Below the pieces are notes generated by a model, which was not told the origin of the DNA, searched no databases, and worked only from the letters and a program-made list of their open reading frames with translations. The position numbers and the translations under genes are program-made. 64,000 nt of DNA from an uncultured bacterium (lineage in GTDB: Bacteria > Bacteroidota > Bacteroidia > Bacteroidales > Muribaculaceae): NCBI GenBank assembly GCA_905214715.1, contig CAJMMT010000006.1, positions 62,001 through 126,000 on the forward strand. Direction: 5' to 3'. This document shows, one piece after another, positions 50,054 to 58,690 of the stretch. Positions within the stretch are counted from its first letter, which is position 1. Each line of letters starts with the position of its first letter.

Positions 50054-51256
50054 GCCTTTGAAGCGCGATGCCACCTCGTAGATAGTCTCGAATATGCGGC
50101 GATCCTCATCGGTAACCTCAAGTCCCCGGCGGGCCATGACACGACTTGCGATGGTCTCGAATTTAGCTACACTTACGCTTTTGAATCCGGTTGACGGGCT
50201 TCCTTCGCTGAAACTGGGCAGGAACACTCTTGGGAATCCCGCGCCATGAATATTGACTCCCACCCCTACGACCGTAGCGGTATTGAACATACAGTTGACC
50301 CCTGCTTTGGAATGGTCGCCCATTATTAATCCACAGAACTGCAGATCGGTCTTCATGAAGGTATGGCTGGCATAATTCCAGATACGTATCTTGGAGTAGT
50401 CGTTCTTGAGATTCGAGGCGTTTACTCCTGCTCCAAGGTTGCACCACTCCCCTATCACTGCGTTTCCGAGATAACCGTCGTGCGATTTGTTGGAATATCC
50501 GAATATGACGGTGTTGCTCACCTCTCCGCCGACTTTGCAATAAGGGCCGAAGGTAGAACCTGAATAAAATTTCGCGCCCATGCGACCTTGAGAATGGTCG
50601 CAGAACGCTATAGGACCTCTGACCAGGCAACCCTCCATTATCACAGCGTCCTTACCTATATATATAGGACCTTCCTTGGTCGAGAGAATTGAACATTCCA
50701 CACTTGCTCCTTCTTCGATAAAAATCAGCGGGCGCCCGGCCTCGTCGGTCATAGGGCCGATAAGAGTATTGGAGACAGGCAGAGGTTGCGATACCCTTCC
50801 TGCCGTAAGTCGGAAATAATCTTCCCTCACCAATTCTGGATTCAGGGTAAAGATATCGAACACATACTTGATTCTTCTTATTCCGGATGCATCTATCTGT
50901 TTCCACGACCGATTCTCAAGCTGAGACAACGAACCCCGAAAAAGCATCGGCTCATCATTGTCAAGCACGGCTTCGCCAGGTTGCAATGATTCAGCAAGCG
51001 CCACACTGTTCTCATCTGCTACCAACGACCCTGCCACCCATAGAAGGTCGCCTTCAAGACTGTCGGCGCCACAGGTGGCGAAACGCGGACGCAAATACTC
51101 TACCGGCCACCAGTCGTAATCACCCGGCAAAAGGGACTCCCATTTTTCGGAGAGTGTAGTGATGCCCATGCGAAACCTGCCGATGGGCCTTGTGAATGAA
51201 AGAGGAAGCAAATTGGCATGAGCCAGCTCCGTGTCAAAAAAGATAATTCTGCGCAT
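50051..51256 (-). CDS. Putative sugar-1-phosphate nucleotidyltransferase, GlmU-like
   Basis: 401 residues. The N-terminal domain (about 1-180) resembles a reduced nucleotidyltransferase fold (IIFFDTELAHANLLPLSFTRPIGRFR) without an obvious GxGTRxxPLT loop. Residues about 185-345 form hexapeptide repeats of a left-handed beta helix (IYIGKDAVIMEGCLVRGPIAF, split repeats such as VIGEWCNLGAGVNASN). Related proteins in Bacteroidota are annotated as GlmU-family, substrate unknown. The stop codon TAA coincides with the MITE target duplication. A -7 box (51264-51271) lies only seven bases before the ATG. Confidence 0.75.
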   Translation of the reverse strand: MRRIIFFDTELAHANLLPLSFTRPIGRFRMGITTLSEKWESLLPGDYDWWPVEYLRPRFATCGADSLEGDLLWVAGSLVADENSVALAESLQPGEAVLDNDEPMLFRGSLSQLENRSWKQIDASGIRRIKYVFDIFTLNPELVREDYFRLTAGRVSQPLPVSNTLIGPMTDEAGRPLIFIEEGASVECSILSTKEGPIYIGKDAVIMEGCLVRGPIAFCDHSQGRMGAKFYSGSTFGPYCKVGGEVSNTVIFGYSNKSHDGYLGNAVIGEWCNLGAGVNASNLKNDYSKIRIWNYASHTFMKTDLQFCGLIMGDHSKAGVNCMFNTATVVGVGVNIHGAGFPRVFLPSFSEGSPSTGFKSVSVAKFETIASRVMARRGLEVTDEDRRIFETIYEVASRFKG

Positions 51257-51263
51257 ATTGGTG

Positions 51264-51271
51264 CAAAATTA
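51264..51271 (-). promoter_or_regulatory. -7 box very close to the start of the GlmU-like gene
   Basis: TAATTTTG on the minus strand, seven bases before the ATG at 51256, so transcription would begin at or next to the start codon. No -33 match at the usual distance. Confidence 0.4.
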
Positions 51272-51348
51272 ATCAAATCTTCTTAAGATACATACCCAAC
51301 ATGAGAGTAATTTACGTCCGTTTAAAATCAATAATGAGACAATAAAGC

Positions 51349-51385
51349 GACCACCCGTTCACGGTAAATGGGTGAACGGGTGGTC
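51349..51385 (-). terminator. 14-bp hairpin after the T9SS cargo gene
   Basis: GACCACCCGTTCAC pairs with GTGAACGGGTGGTC, nine-base loop, 36 bases after the stop of the gene at 51421. The following minus-strand bases (GCTTTATTG) make a poor U-run, but stem strength suggests a terminator. Confidence 0.65.
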
Positions 51386-51420
51386 AGAATATCATAACAT
51401 ACTATCGGATAGCACAATAA

Positions 51421-54400
51421 TTAATATGTCGACACTTTCGCCACTCTATGTCCATCACTGATAATATAAAAACCGGAAGGCAAATCATACCTGTCTACAG
51501 CTGTTTCCTGAACCCTACTTAATCTAAGGACACCGTCAGAACCATATATCTTGATTTCGCTTCCGGGAGCTGCAGATATCGCGACGCTTCCATCATTCAC
51601 GAATACCCATCCATCATGAACCGCCTCAACGGAATTCATGCCGGACGCATTGTCATATTTTATTGAAACATCAGATGATAACCGAGACTCTCTGCCTGCA
51701 TCATATAAAGCACTTACTGCGTAAGAGTAAATCTGACCGGCGAGAACTTCCGTATCTGAAAAATCTGTTTTATCCTTAGGCAAAGTCGCGATGCACTTAC
51801 CGTTTCTCCACACCCTGTAACCACTTACGGCAACCTGTTCCGGAGACATTCCATATTTACGGAAAGATACATCATCGATCATGAGCAACTGTTTGTCATA
51901 AGAAACTCCATGAATAGCCATGTAGCGTGTTCCTTCCGGCAAATAGAACTCATAATGGGTCCACTGAGCCGGTACTTCGGCAACAGACTGAATAAGTCTG
52001 AAACTCTCCGGATCTGTGTCTGACGAAGATGCCAGCACTTCGAATGATTCCAAATATTGGTTCTGACCAGCATCGGCGAGGAACGAAGAAGCCCAGAGAG
52101 ATGCAATCTGCGGACCTCCATACAATTCGGGAGTTATAGCCCAGTCATCGCTTTTCACGTATACCGAACCTATCATGGAATACATAGACCATAGACTCTT
52201 GTTTCCGGTGTGAGCCTTGAATCTTGTGCCATCGTTAGGATAATTGAGTTGAGGATGAGTATCATCGGCCACGAAAAACGATTGCTGGCCACTGACTGGC
52301 AGTTCCTTTTTACCAAAACCTCCTATTGTGGCACGGTCCAGGTCGATGAAAGTCCAGTTATCAACTTCTGAGCCCCACGAACGGGAGCTTTCGAACGATT
52401 CCGTATCAGCCATGGGAGCGGCCAACGATAAATCGGGCGTATCCCAGGAAAGTTCCACACCATTGGTGGAAGATATGGCTTTCAAATCCTCAGGTGCAGG
52501 CAAGCCACTGCGTACACACATTATCTCCATTTCCGAAGTGGAATCATCCGAACTAATCAAATCTTCAGGCGCCTCCAACACACCGCGCAACCTGACCGAT
52601 TCGGCAGCGGCACGCGACAGAGTGTGCTTGAACGTTACCAACGCTATATCATCAGGGTTCAGCGCAGGTCCATCCACATTTCCAACCACACGTTCATCTT
52701 CATACAGATAGGCCTTGAATCCCTCGATTCTATTTTTACCGGAATTGCGCACTTTGAAATTAACCGGGAACTCAACTTCAGGCTCAACCCAAGGCTGGAC
52801 ATCGAGTTCAAGAGCAGTCAGATTATGCTCCGAATCGGTATCGACACGAAGATTGTCGACATGAACGTAGATCGATGTCACGACAGTAGCTTCCAAACGT
52901 AAACGAACAGTTTTCCCTTCATATTCGGTGAGGGGTACGATTACCTTATTCCAGCATCGTGACGGTCCTGTTTCTCCTATCACCACACTCTTGACATCCA
53001 CGAATTTCTCAGCTTCGTCAGACCAGACTTTGACGGCGATCACATTCTCATTGTCTTTACCGTTATCTCCCACATAATTGTAAACCCAGAAGCTGAACGC
53101 CGGAGCGGAGATACGCGACAAATCGATTTTACCGGTAAACATTGCAACCGGTTCATCCATAAGCACATTATCCAGACCCATCATGCCATTGTCTCCATCC
53201 TGAGGATCCACATCTCTTCCGTTATAGCTGAAACCGCCTACAATCTGCCATGTATCTCCTACGCTGTTTTCGGTCGTACCTATAATATGGGAAGCGCTCT
53301 TGGAAGCAAACGACTCGGCCCAAGGAGCTTTATCAGGCACACCGACCGGCACCAATATCGATTTTGCCGTTTCGCCAACACCAGCATCGGTAACCACCGC
53401 CACTCTATACTGTGCCCAATCCTGAGGCGAAGAAGGTTCACACGCCCTAACGGTCAATGATGTATCCTTCACACCTTTTTTTACCAATTCTCCATTCCTA
53501 TCGTATATATTATATGATATATCCGCACCTGTCAGAGATTTACCATCGATATCCTCGTCAGCAGAAGCCCATGTAACGCGGACAGTACCAAGTTCATCGG
53601 TTTCCACAACCTTAACCCACTCCGGAGGGAATCCGAAATTGAAACCAACAAAAACTTTCAATTGCGTCATCTCTCCGCTGCCGGTTTCGTTATAACAAGC
53701 AATTCCGTACGTATGCTCTCCTTTCTCCGGCATAGTATCATCTATAAGCTCTGCGCGACCACCTGGCTCATACTCACCCTCCTGTTTCTTTATCAACTGA
53801 CCGTCGCGCCATAGCTCAAGACCTGTTATCGAAAGGAGGGCGTTGCCGGAACGGTCAACAACGGGAAGAAGAAATGAGAACGATGCGGAATTATCGCCAT
53901 CGGCAGCGGCAATGCCTTCCATATCCACGACCGGGCCAGGTGCTTTCCCGGCGATACCCGCACTTAACGCGAACTCCTTAAGGTATAGCATACGACCCGA
54001 CTGCTTAGCCCTGAGGGCTAAATAATATACGCCGGTTTCAGCAGGCTCTATTTTAACCTGATAAGTTTCAAACTCAGATGAATCGAGCAGTATAGTCTCG
54101 AGAACCGTAGTCTCAGACAGTCCAACAGCGTCATTCGTTTGTCCTATAACCAAATCAACCTGTTCTTCAAATCCCGGATTTCCCCGTTTCAGAGAAAGGG
54201 ATAGATCATAAGCATGATCCTTCTCAAGTCTCACGGCGGGGCTTATAAGGAAAGATCCTTCAGCCGGTACATTCATTGTTACAAGTCTCAGACCATTTGA
54301 GGTTGAGTACTGGTCAGAAAGATCGTAAGAGTCATTGTTTATCCATTTCCACCCGAATGCAGAGGTCTGGTAGGGAAAAGTCTCAGCGAAAGGAGGAGTG

Positions 54401-55776
54401 ATCGTACCGAGAGAAAACGAAGGTGTCTCCGCATAATCCGATTCAAGGCCTGCGGCAACGGCACTTATGCGGTAGCGATATTCCGTTCTGTCCTCAGGTT
54501 CGGCTATCGATTGGCTCCATCCGGAAGAGTCGGCTGTATAGACCTCGCCATCGGGTAGACGCGTTATTTTGTAATACATGGAACCACGGTCTATTGAACC
54601 GCCGTTGACACCTGTGGAAGTAGAAGCTGTCCAGAAAAGTTTTACCGTTCCGTCTTTATATGTGATTCTCGGACTGCCCGGAGCTTTAGGGATGTCCGGA
54701 CCCACATATTGAGTTATCTTGGAACGCGGACCGATGCCAGCATCATTAGAAAAATACAATGAGAAACAGTATTTCCCTGCTGATTCCAATGATACAGGAA
54801 CCGATATAAAACCATCTTCATAGCTCGTTGTTCCTGTAGCTATCTCTTTTCCATTCGCTAATATATGATACATCAGCGATTTATCCAACAGCGGTTCTCC
54901 TCCATAACTTTTTTGAGGGGCTCGGAATCTTATCGACCCGTCCAGAGAAGACCCGGAGAAATTCAAAGAGGGATTTCCCGATGCCTCGGGAGCCGCAGAC
55001 TCATAGGTTCTCGGGAAATAAAGGCCACATACCTGTTCATTGTTTTCCAACACATATTGTTTCTCAACATTGGCAGAAACCAGATTCACCGTATATATGG
55101 CACTTTCGTTTTCTCCCACCACACTGAAGTACATAATATCTGTTTCCGGATCTATCGCACCTCCGGTAATTGCCATTGTAGTCAACCCGGTATCACCAAC
55201 GAGGGTCGTTTGGCCGGTAAGCGTATCCACAGTGAGAAGCCTTCCTAACCAGTCTATGGCATAAAGCGTACCCTTGGAATCAAAATCCATAGCAGCGAAA
55301 GCGACTTCCATATTGCAAATCGGGTCAGGAAGAAAATATCCGAAACGATACTTCCCGAATACATATCCTTCTCCATCCGGGTTCATGAAGCACCCATACG
55401 CTTCATCTTTATAATAATTATAGGCGATGTCGGTAGCCACATTTGCAACCGTGCCATTGGGGAAAGAATCCTCAACCCCCCATGTCTTTAAGGAGTAAGA
55501 CGTTCTCTCAACCACAGGCAATCCGCCGATTTCCTCATATCTTACGGCATAATAGTAATTGTCGTTGGCCACACCACCACCGTTGGCATACACATTCCGT
55601 TTTAACTGTTCCGGCGCATACTCATCCAGCCCGAACCGGTACAGACCGGCCGACTGAGATGGATAAGAAACCGAAGCATGAAAACAAGTGCCACCATAGG
55701 CCTGGATACCTGAAAGCGCGATGACCGCACTCGCGAGGTATCTTCCGTACCAAAAAATGTGTTTTGATTGTTTCAT
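51421..55776 (-). CDS. Large exported multidomain protein, probable type IX secretion cargo
   Basis: 1451 residues from ATG 55776 (MKQSKHIFWYGRYLASAVIA, signal peptide); the frame is open further upstream without homology. After an N-terminal repeat-free propeller-like region (about 40-300) come fibronectin type III-like domains near 362 (PKAPGSPRITY), 715 and 1092 (PEDLKAISSTNGVELSW), alternating with jelly-roll choice-of-anchor-J/cleaved-adhesin modules beginning near 460 (FAETFPYQTSAFGWKW), 815 (PWAESFASKS) and 1120 (DTESFESSRSW). The last 70 residues (SEIKIYGSDGVLRLS, GFYIISDGHRVAKVSTY) look like a T9SS type A sorting domain. Function is unknown; adhesion or polymer binding is plausible. 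Divergent from a membrane-bound regulator. Confidence 0.8.
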   Translation of the reverse strand: MKQSKHIFWYGRYLASAVIALSGIQAYGGTCFHASVSYPSQSAGLYRFGLDEYAPEQLKRNVYANGGGVANDNYYYAVRYEEIGGLPVVERTSYSLKTWGVEDSFPNGTVANVATDIAYNYYKDEAYGCFMNPDGEGYVFGKYRFGYFLPDPICNMEVAFAAMDFDSKGTLYAIDWLGRLLTVDTLTGQTTLVGDTGLTTMAITGGAIDPETDIMYFSVVGENESAIYTVNLVSANVEKQYVLENNEQVCGLYFPRTYESAAPEASGNPSLNFSGSSLDGSIRFRAPQKSYGGEPLLDKSLMYHILANGKEIATGTTSYEDGFISVPVSLESAGKYCFSLYFSNDAGIGPRSKITQYVGPDIPKAPGSPRITYKDGTVKLFWTASTSTGVNGGSIDRGSMYYKITRLPDGEVYTADSSGWSQSIAEPEDRTEYRYRISAVAAGLESDYAETPSFSLGTITPPFAETFPYQTSAFGWKWINNDSYDLSDQYSTSNGLRLVTMNVPAEGSFLISPAVRLEKDHAYDLSLSLKRGNPGFEEQVDLVIGQTNDAVGLSETTVLETILLDSSEFETYQVKIEPAETGVYYLALRAKQSGRMLYLKEFALSAGIAGKAPGPVVDMEGIAAADGDNSASFSFLLPVVDRSGNALLSITGLELWRDGQLIKKQEGEYEPGGRAELIDDTMPEKGEHTYGIACYNETGSGEMTQLKVFVGFNFGFPPEWVKVVETDELGTVRVTWASADEDIDGKSLTGADISYNIYDRNGELVKKGVKDTSLTVRACEPSSPQDWAQYRVAVVTDAGVGETAKSILVPVGVPDKAPWAESFASKSASHIIGTTENSVGDTWQIVGGFSYNGRDVDPQDGDNGMMGLDNVLMDEPVAMFTGKIDLSRISAPAFSFWVYNYVGDNGKDNENVIAVKVWSDEAEKFVDVKSVVIGETGPSRCWNKVIVPLTEYEGKTVRLRLEATVVTSIYVHVDNLRVDTDSEHNLTALELDVQPWVEPEVEFPVNFKVRNSGKNRIEGFKAYLYEDERVVGNVDGPALNPDDIALVTFKHTLSRAAAESVRLRGVLEAPEDLISSDDSTSEMEIMCVRSGLPAPEDLKAISSTNGVELSWDTPDLSLAAPMADTESFESSRSWGSEVDNWTFIDLDRATIGGFGKKELPVSGQQSFFVADDTHPQLNYPNDGTRFKAHTGNKSLWSMYSMIGSVYVKSDDWAITPELYGGPQIASLWASSFLADAGQNQYLESFEVLASSSDTDPESFRLIQSVAEVPAQWTHYEFYLPEGTRYMAIHGVSYDKQLLMIDDVSFRKYGMSPEQVAVSGYRVWRNGKCIATLPKDKTDFSDTEVLAGQIYSYAVSALYDAGRESRLSSDVSIKYDNASGMNSVEAVHDGWVFVNDGSVAISAAPGSEIKIYGSDGVLRLSRVQETAVDRYDLPSGFYIISDGHRVAKVSTY

Positions 55777-55889
55777 GATTAATTTATAAAAGTTATACAT
55801 AATATTGTATTGTTTTCCCACTCGGAATACATAAGGAGAAACCATAATAGCGCCCCTGATATGGGCAGACAGCGACAATTGTCAGCGGA

Positions 55890-55897
55890 CAAATATA
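55890..55897 (-). promoter_or_regulatory. -7 box for the T9SS cargo gene
   Basis: TATATTTG on the minus strand, about 113 bases before the ATG. No good TTTG at 19-20 bases upstream, which would fit an activator-dependent promoter. Confidence 0.45.
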
Positions 55898-55985
55898 CAC
55901 ATTCAAATAGCAACCGAATCACGAATAAATGTTAAAAATTTTAGCTATATTCTTCAATACAAGCAACTTTTTCTTTAATCAAAAT

Positions 55986-56170
55986 GGGAGACAAACGGGA
56001 GACATCAGGCATATGGCTTACATATTATCATGAATATTCATTACCACCGCAATCCACACACTCATCCAGATGAAAAACGCCGATTATAGTTTCAATCTTT
56101 CAAATCACACTGCGGTTTCATTCTCGCCAAGAGGGAGACAATAATAATTTTGGAGGACACAAAGGGGACA
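55986..56170. repeat. GGGAGACA-type direct repeats in the divergent regulatory region
   Basis: GGGAGACA at 55986-55993 and 55997-56004 (spacer AAC); GGGAGACA at 56133-56140; GGAGGACA at 56152-56159 and AGGGGACA at 56163-56170 (spacer CAA). The two pairs share an 8-3-8 arrangement with 11-bp period, one DNA turn. They lie between the cargo gene and the regulator gene, in the 451-base gap 55777-56227, and look like binding sites. The rest of the gap is AT-rich and carries a -7 box at 55890-55897. Confidence 0.6.
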
Positions 56171-56227
56171 TTCAATTAGATTTTCATTCTTATTGAACAA
56201 CCGACATGTTTTGCTAAATTCGCGGCT

Positions 56228-57922
56228 ATGAATCGTTTCTCACACATTCCAATTGTAGCGATGGCTGTTTTGGCAGTCCTTATAACGGCATGCGACAGGA
56301 CATCCACACCTGCGCACTCATACTGGCCGGAGATCTCTTCGGATTTTGATTCGACATGCGACGCACTGGAGAATTCCTATCTGCATCCCTCAGGCATGGG
56401 GCTCAGAGACTCTCTTACGCATTTGATTTCTTCATCGGAAATGAATTCAGGAATCCATGAAAAAATGATAGCCAATTATTGGAAAGCTCGACTGGCATTT
56501 CACAAGAACAGGATGCATGAAGCATTGTCAATAATCGACAGCTCCATAGCCAATATATCCACTTTGCCGAAAGAGATGAAACAACAGATGGAATATGTAT
56601 CCTACAGGCTTGCATCTCTCAAAAGTGCCCTTCCCATAGTAAAGAGAGAGAAAGCTTACGAACTATCATGCCAAGGCCTTGAGTACTTTGAATCCATCGG
56701 AGATTCCCTTATGATAGGATCCACACTCGTGAACCTCGGAAATATAATGTGGTATCTGGGAGACAATGTTCCTGCCCGCAGATATTACCTTCGCGCAGAT
56801 TCTGTTTTCACAAGTCCCAGATATGCATTCCATCACCTAAGAAATAAACTCAATATAGTAAACGTAACAGAAAACAATGGATCAAATACCGAACGTGATT
56901 CCATATTGCAACTTATAATCAACTCTCCTGTCGCACAGGCCGATTCCGCTTTCTACCATCTGCTTCTCAAAAACACATATAACTCCACACATGATCTTTC
57001 AACACTGAAAAAAGCATACAACTATGCAAAATTCGAGGGCTCTGATCCCGGTACAGTGGCCTCTTACAGCGCAGCCATCGCAGACCACATGATTGGAGGA
57101 TATCCCGATGATTCGGTAAGACTATATGCCACACAGGCATTCAAAGAAATAGAAAAGGTAACAGACAATTATTCAAGAGGACAGATATACAATGCCATGG
57201 CGTATCTGGCATATATCGACAAGAACCTTGACAATGCGATTAATTTCGACCGTGAATTCGTCGATGCCCGCATAGAACTTGAGCGCGAACGAAATTCAAT
57301 CGAGATAGTGAAATCAGAAATGAGAAAAGACTATGAAAAGAAACAAGCAGAAAGTCTGCTCAAGAAACAGAAAGAACGATTGACTTGGATTATCTTATGC
57401 AGCGTCATGGCGTTGGTGGTAGTGGTGACTGCAACGGCAAATTACTTCAGAACTCAAAGAAATAAAATTACACGTCAACGCACCATGAATCTATTGAACA
57501 AGAGCAGAAACGAACTTAGCGCCAGCATTATGGCAATTCAAGAAAAGGACATGATGATAAAATCCCTCGTAGAACGCATAGACTCTCTTTGTGATGAAGG
57601 GAAAATCAGCATGGATTCAGCATCCGAGATAGCCAATGAAGTGCGTAAAAATCTAAATCCGGGAATAGAGCAAGCCAAGTTCGATAAACTCCACAGCACA
57701 CTCCACCCCGAGTACATGGAACGGATAAAGAAAAGATACCCTAATCTTACAGAAGGACAGACACGACTCGCGGCCTATATATCCATGGGACTTACAACCC
57801 GGCAAATATCGGAACTCATGGGAATAAGTTACGATTCGGTGAAAAAAAACCGGCTGCGCATGCGCAGCCGGTTGAATCTGCCTCGTGAGGTATCTCTTGA
57901 AGAAGCTCTTACGGTCGACTGA
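56228..57922 (+). CDS. Membrane-tethered TPR regulator with C-terminal LuxR-type helix-turn-helix
   Basis: 564 residues. The signal sequence ends in a lipobox-like ITAC with Cys22 followed by Asp23 (CDRTS). Residues about 40-340 are helical repeats of TPR type (YELSCQGLEYFESIGDSLMIG, split; YNAMAYLAYIDKNLDNAINF). A coiled region (ERERNSIEIVKSEMRKDYEK) leads to one transmembrane helix (about 386-408, ILCSVMALVVVVTATANYF), then a cytoplasmic coiled coil and an HTH at about 507-549 (TRLAAYISMGLTTRQISELM, SYDSVKKNRLRMRSRL). So a periplasmic sensor could control DNA binding directly. The neighbouring cargo gene is a likely target; ligand unknown. Confidence 0.85.
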   Translation: MNRFSHIPIVAMAVLAVLITACDRTSTPAHSYWPEISSDFDSTCDALENSYLHPSGMGLRDSLTHLISSSEMNSGIHEKMIANYWKARLAFHKNRMHEALSIIDSSIANISTLPKEMKQQMEYVSYRLASLKSALPIVKREKAYELSCQGLEYFESIGDSLMIGSTLVNLGNIMWYLGDNVPARRYYLRADSVFTSPRYAFHHLRNKLNIVNVTENNGSNTERDSILQLIINSPVAQADSAFYHLLLKNTYNSTHDLSTLKKAYNYAKFEGSDPGTVASYSAAIADHMIGGYPDDSVRLYATQAFKEIEKVTDNYSRGQIYNAMAYLAYIDKNLDNAINFDREFVDARIELERERNSIEIVKSEMRKDYEKKQAESLLKKQKERLTWIILCSVMALVVVVTATANYFRTQRNKITRQRTMNLLNKSRNELSASIMAIQEKDMMIKSLVERIDSLCDEGKISMDSASEIANEVRKNLNPGIEQAKFDKLHSTLHPEYMERIKKRYPNLTEGQTRLAAYISMGLTTRQISELMGISYDSVKKNRLRMRSRLNLPREVSLEEALTVD

Positions 57923-57932
57923 AGATTCAGTC
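57917..57932. other. Short palindrome at the convergent gene junction
   Basis: GACTGA-AGAT-TCAGTC overlaps both stop codons (57922 and 57927). Only four bases separate the convergent genes. The stem is short and without U-runs, so how transcripts end here is unclear. Confidence 0.35.
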
Positions 57933-58652
57933 CCGGCTTCCACCGAATATGCGTAACAGAAAGAGGAAAAGGTTTATAAAGTCGAGATAAAGATTCATCG
58001 CGCTCATTGTGGCCAGCTTGTCGGCGAGCTGGGGATCGAGATTTGCCGCGGCGATACGCTTGGTCTGCTGAGTGTCCCATGCGGTGAGACCTACGAACAA
58101 CAGAACGCCAACTATGGAAATTACCCATTCAAGGCCACTGCTTTTCAGGAATATGTTTACCACTATGGCGATAACCAACCCCCACAACGCCATATAAAGA
58201 AACGAACCTACACGCGAAAGATCAGATTTGGTAAAATAACCATATACCGACATAGCTCCGAATGTCCCTGCGGTTATAAAGAATGTATAAGCGATGGTTC
58301 CGAGCTTGTAAACAAGGAATATAGGAGCCAACCACGCACCCATAAGCGCTGAATAGATACAGAAGCATCCAAGGACCGCACCTGAGCTCATGGTCATAAG
58401 TTTTGCCGGTAATATCCATGCCATTGCAAGAACGGCTATAAGGATACCCCAGAATACAATCTGGTTGCCAAGCACGAAAGTGATGGCTGTAGGACTCGAA
58501 GCTATCCCGAGAGCCACAAAGGCTGTTATGAGCATACCGATGAACATGCGCACATATACGCGTTTCATAACAGCATTCACCTGGCGCACCACAGCACTGC
58601 CTCCACTATACGGAGGAGGCGTGGTATTGAACTGAGAATTGTAATTGTCCAT
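57927..58652 (-). CDS. Bax inhibitor-1/YccA family membrane protein
   Basis: 242 residues from ATG 58652 (MDNYNSQFNTTPPPYSGG); an upstream ATG at 58685 adds only unrelated residues. Seven hydrophobic segments follow a short N-terminal tail (about residues 38-60 IGMLITAFVALGIASS through VLLFVGLTAWDTQQTKR). The conserved C-terminal WDTQ and the Asp near the last helix fit the BI-1 family, possibly a pH-gated Ca2+ leak or stress-linked protein. Inner membrane. Convergent with the regulator gene with a four-base gap; 38 bases after argS. Confidence 0.9.
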   Translation of the reverse strand: MDNYNSQFNTTPPPYSGGSAVVRQVNAVMKRVYVRMFIGMLITAFVALGIASSPTAITFVLGNQIVFWGILIAVLAMAWILPAKLMTMSSGAVLGCFCIYSALMGAWLAPIFLVYKLGTIAYTFFITAGTFGAMSVYGYFTKSDLSRVGSFLYMALWGLVIAIVVNIFLKSSGLEWVISIVGVLLFVGLTAWDTQQTKRIAAANLDPQLADKLATMSAMNLYLDFINLFLFLLRIFGGSRD

Positions 58653-58690
58653 TGTATATTTATTTTTGATTTTATAAAACCACAAGCACC

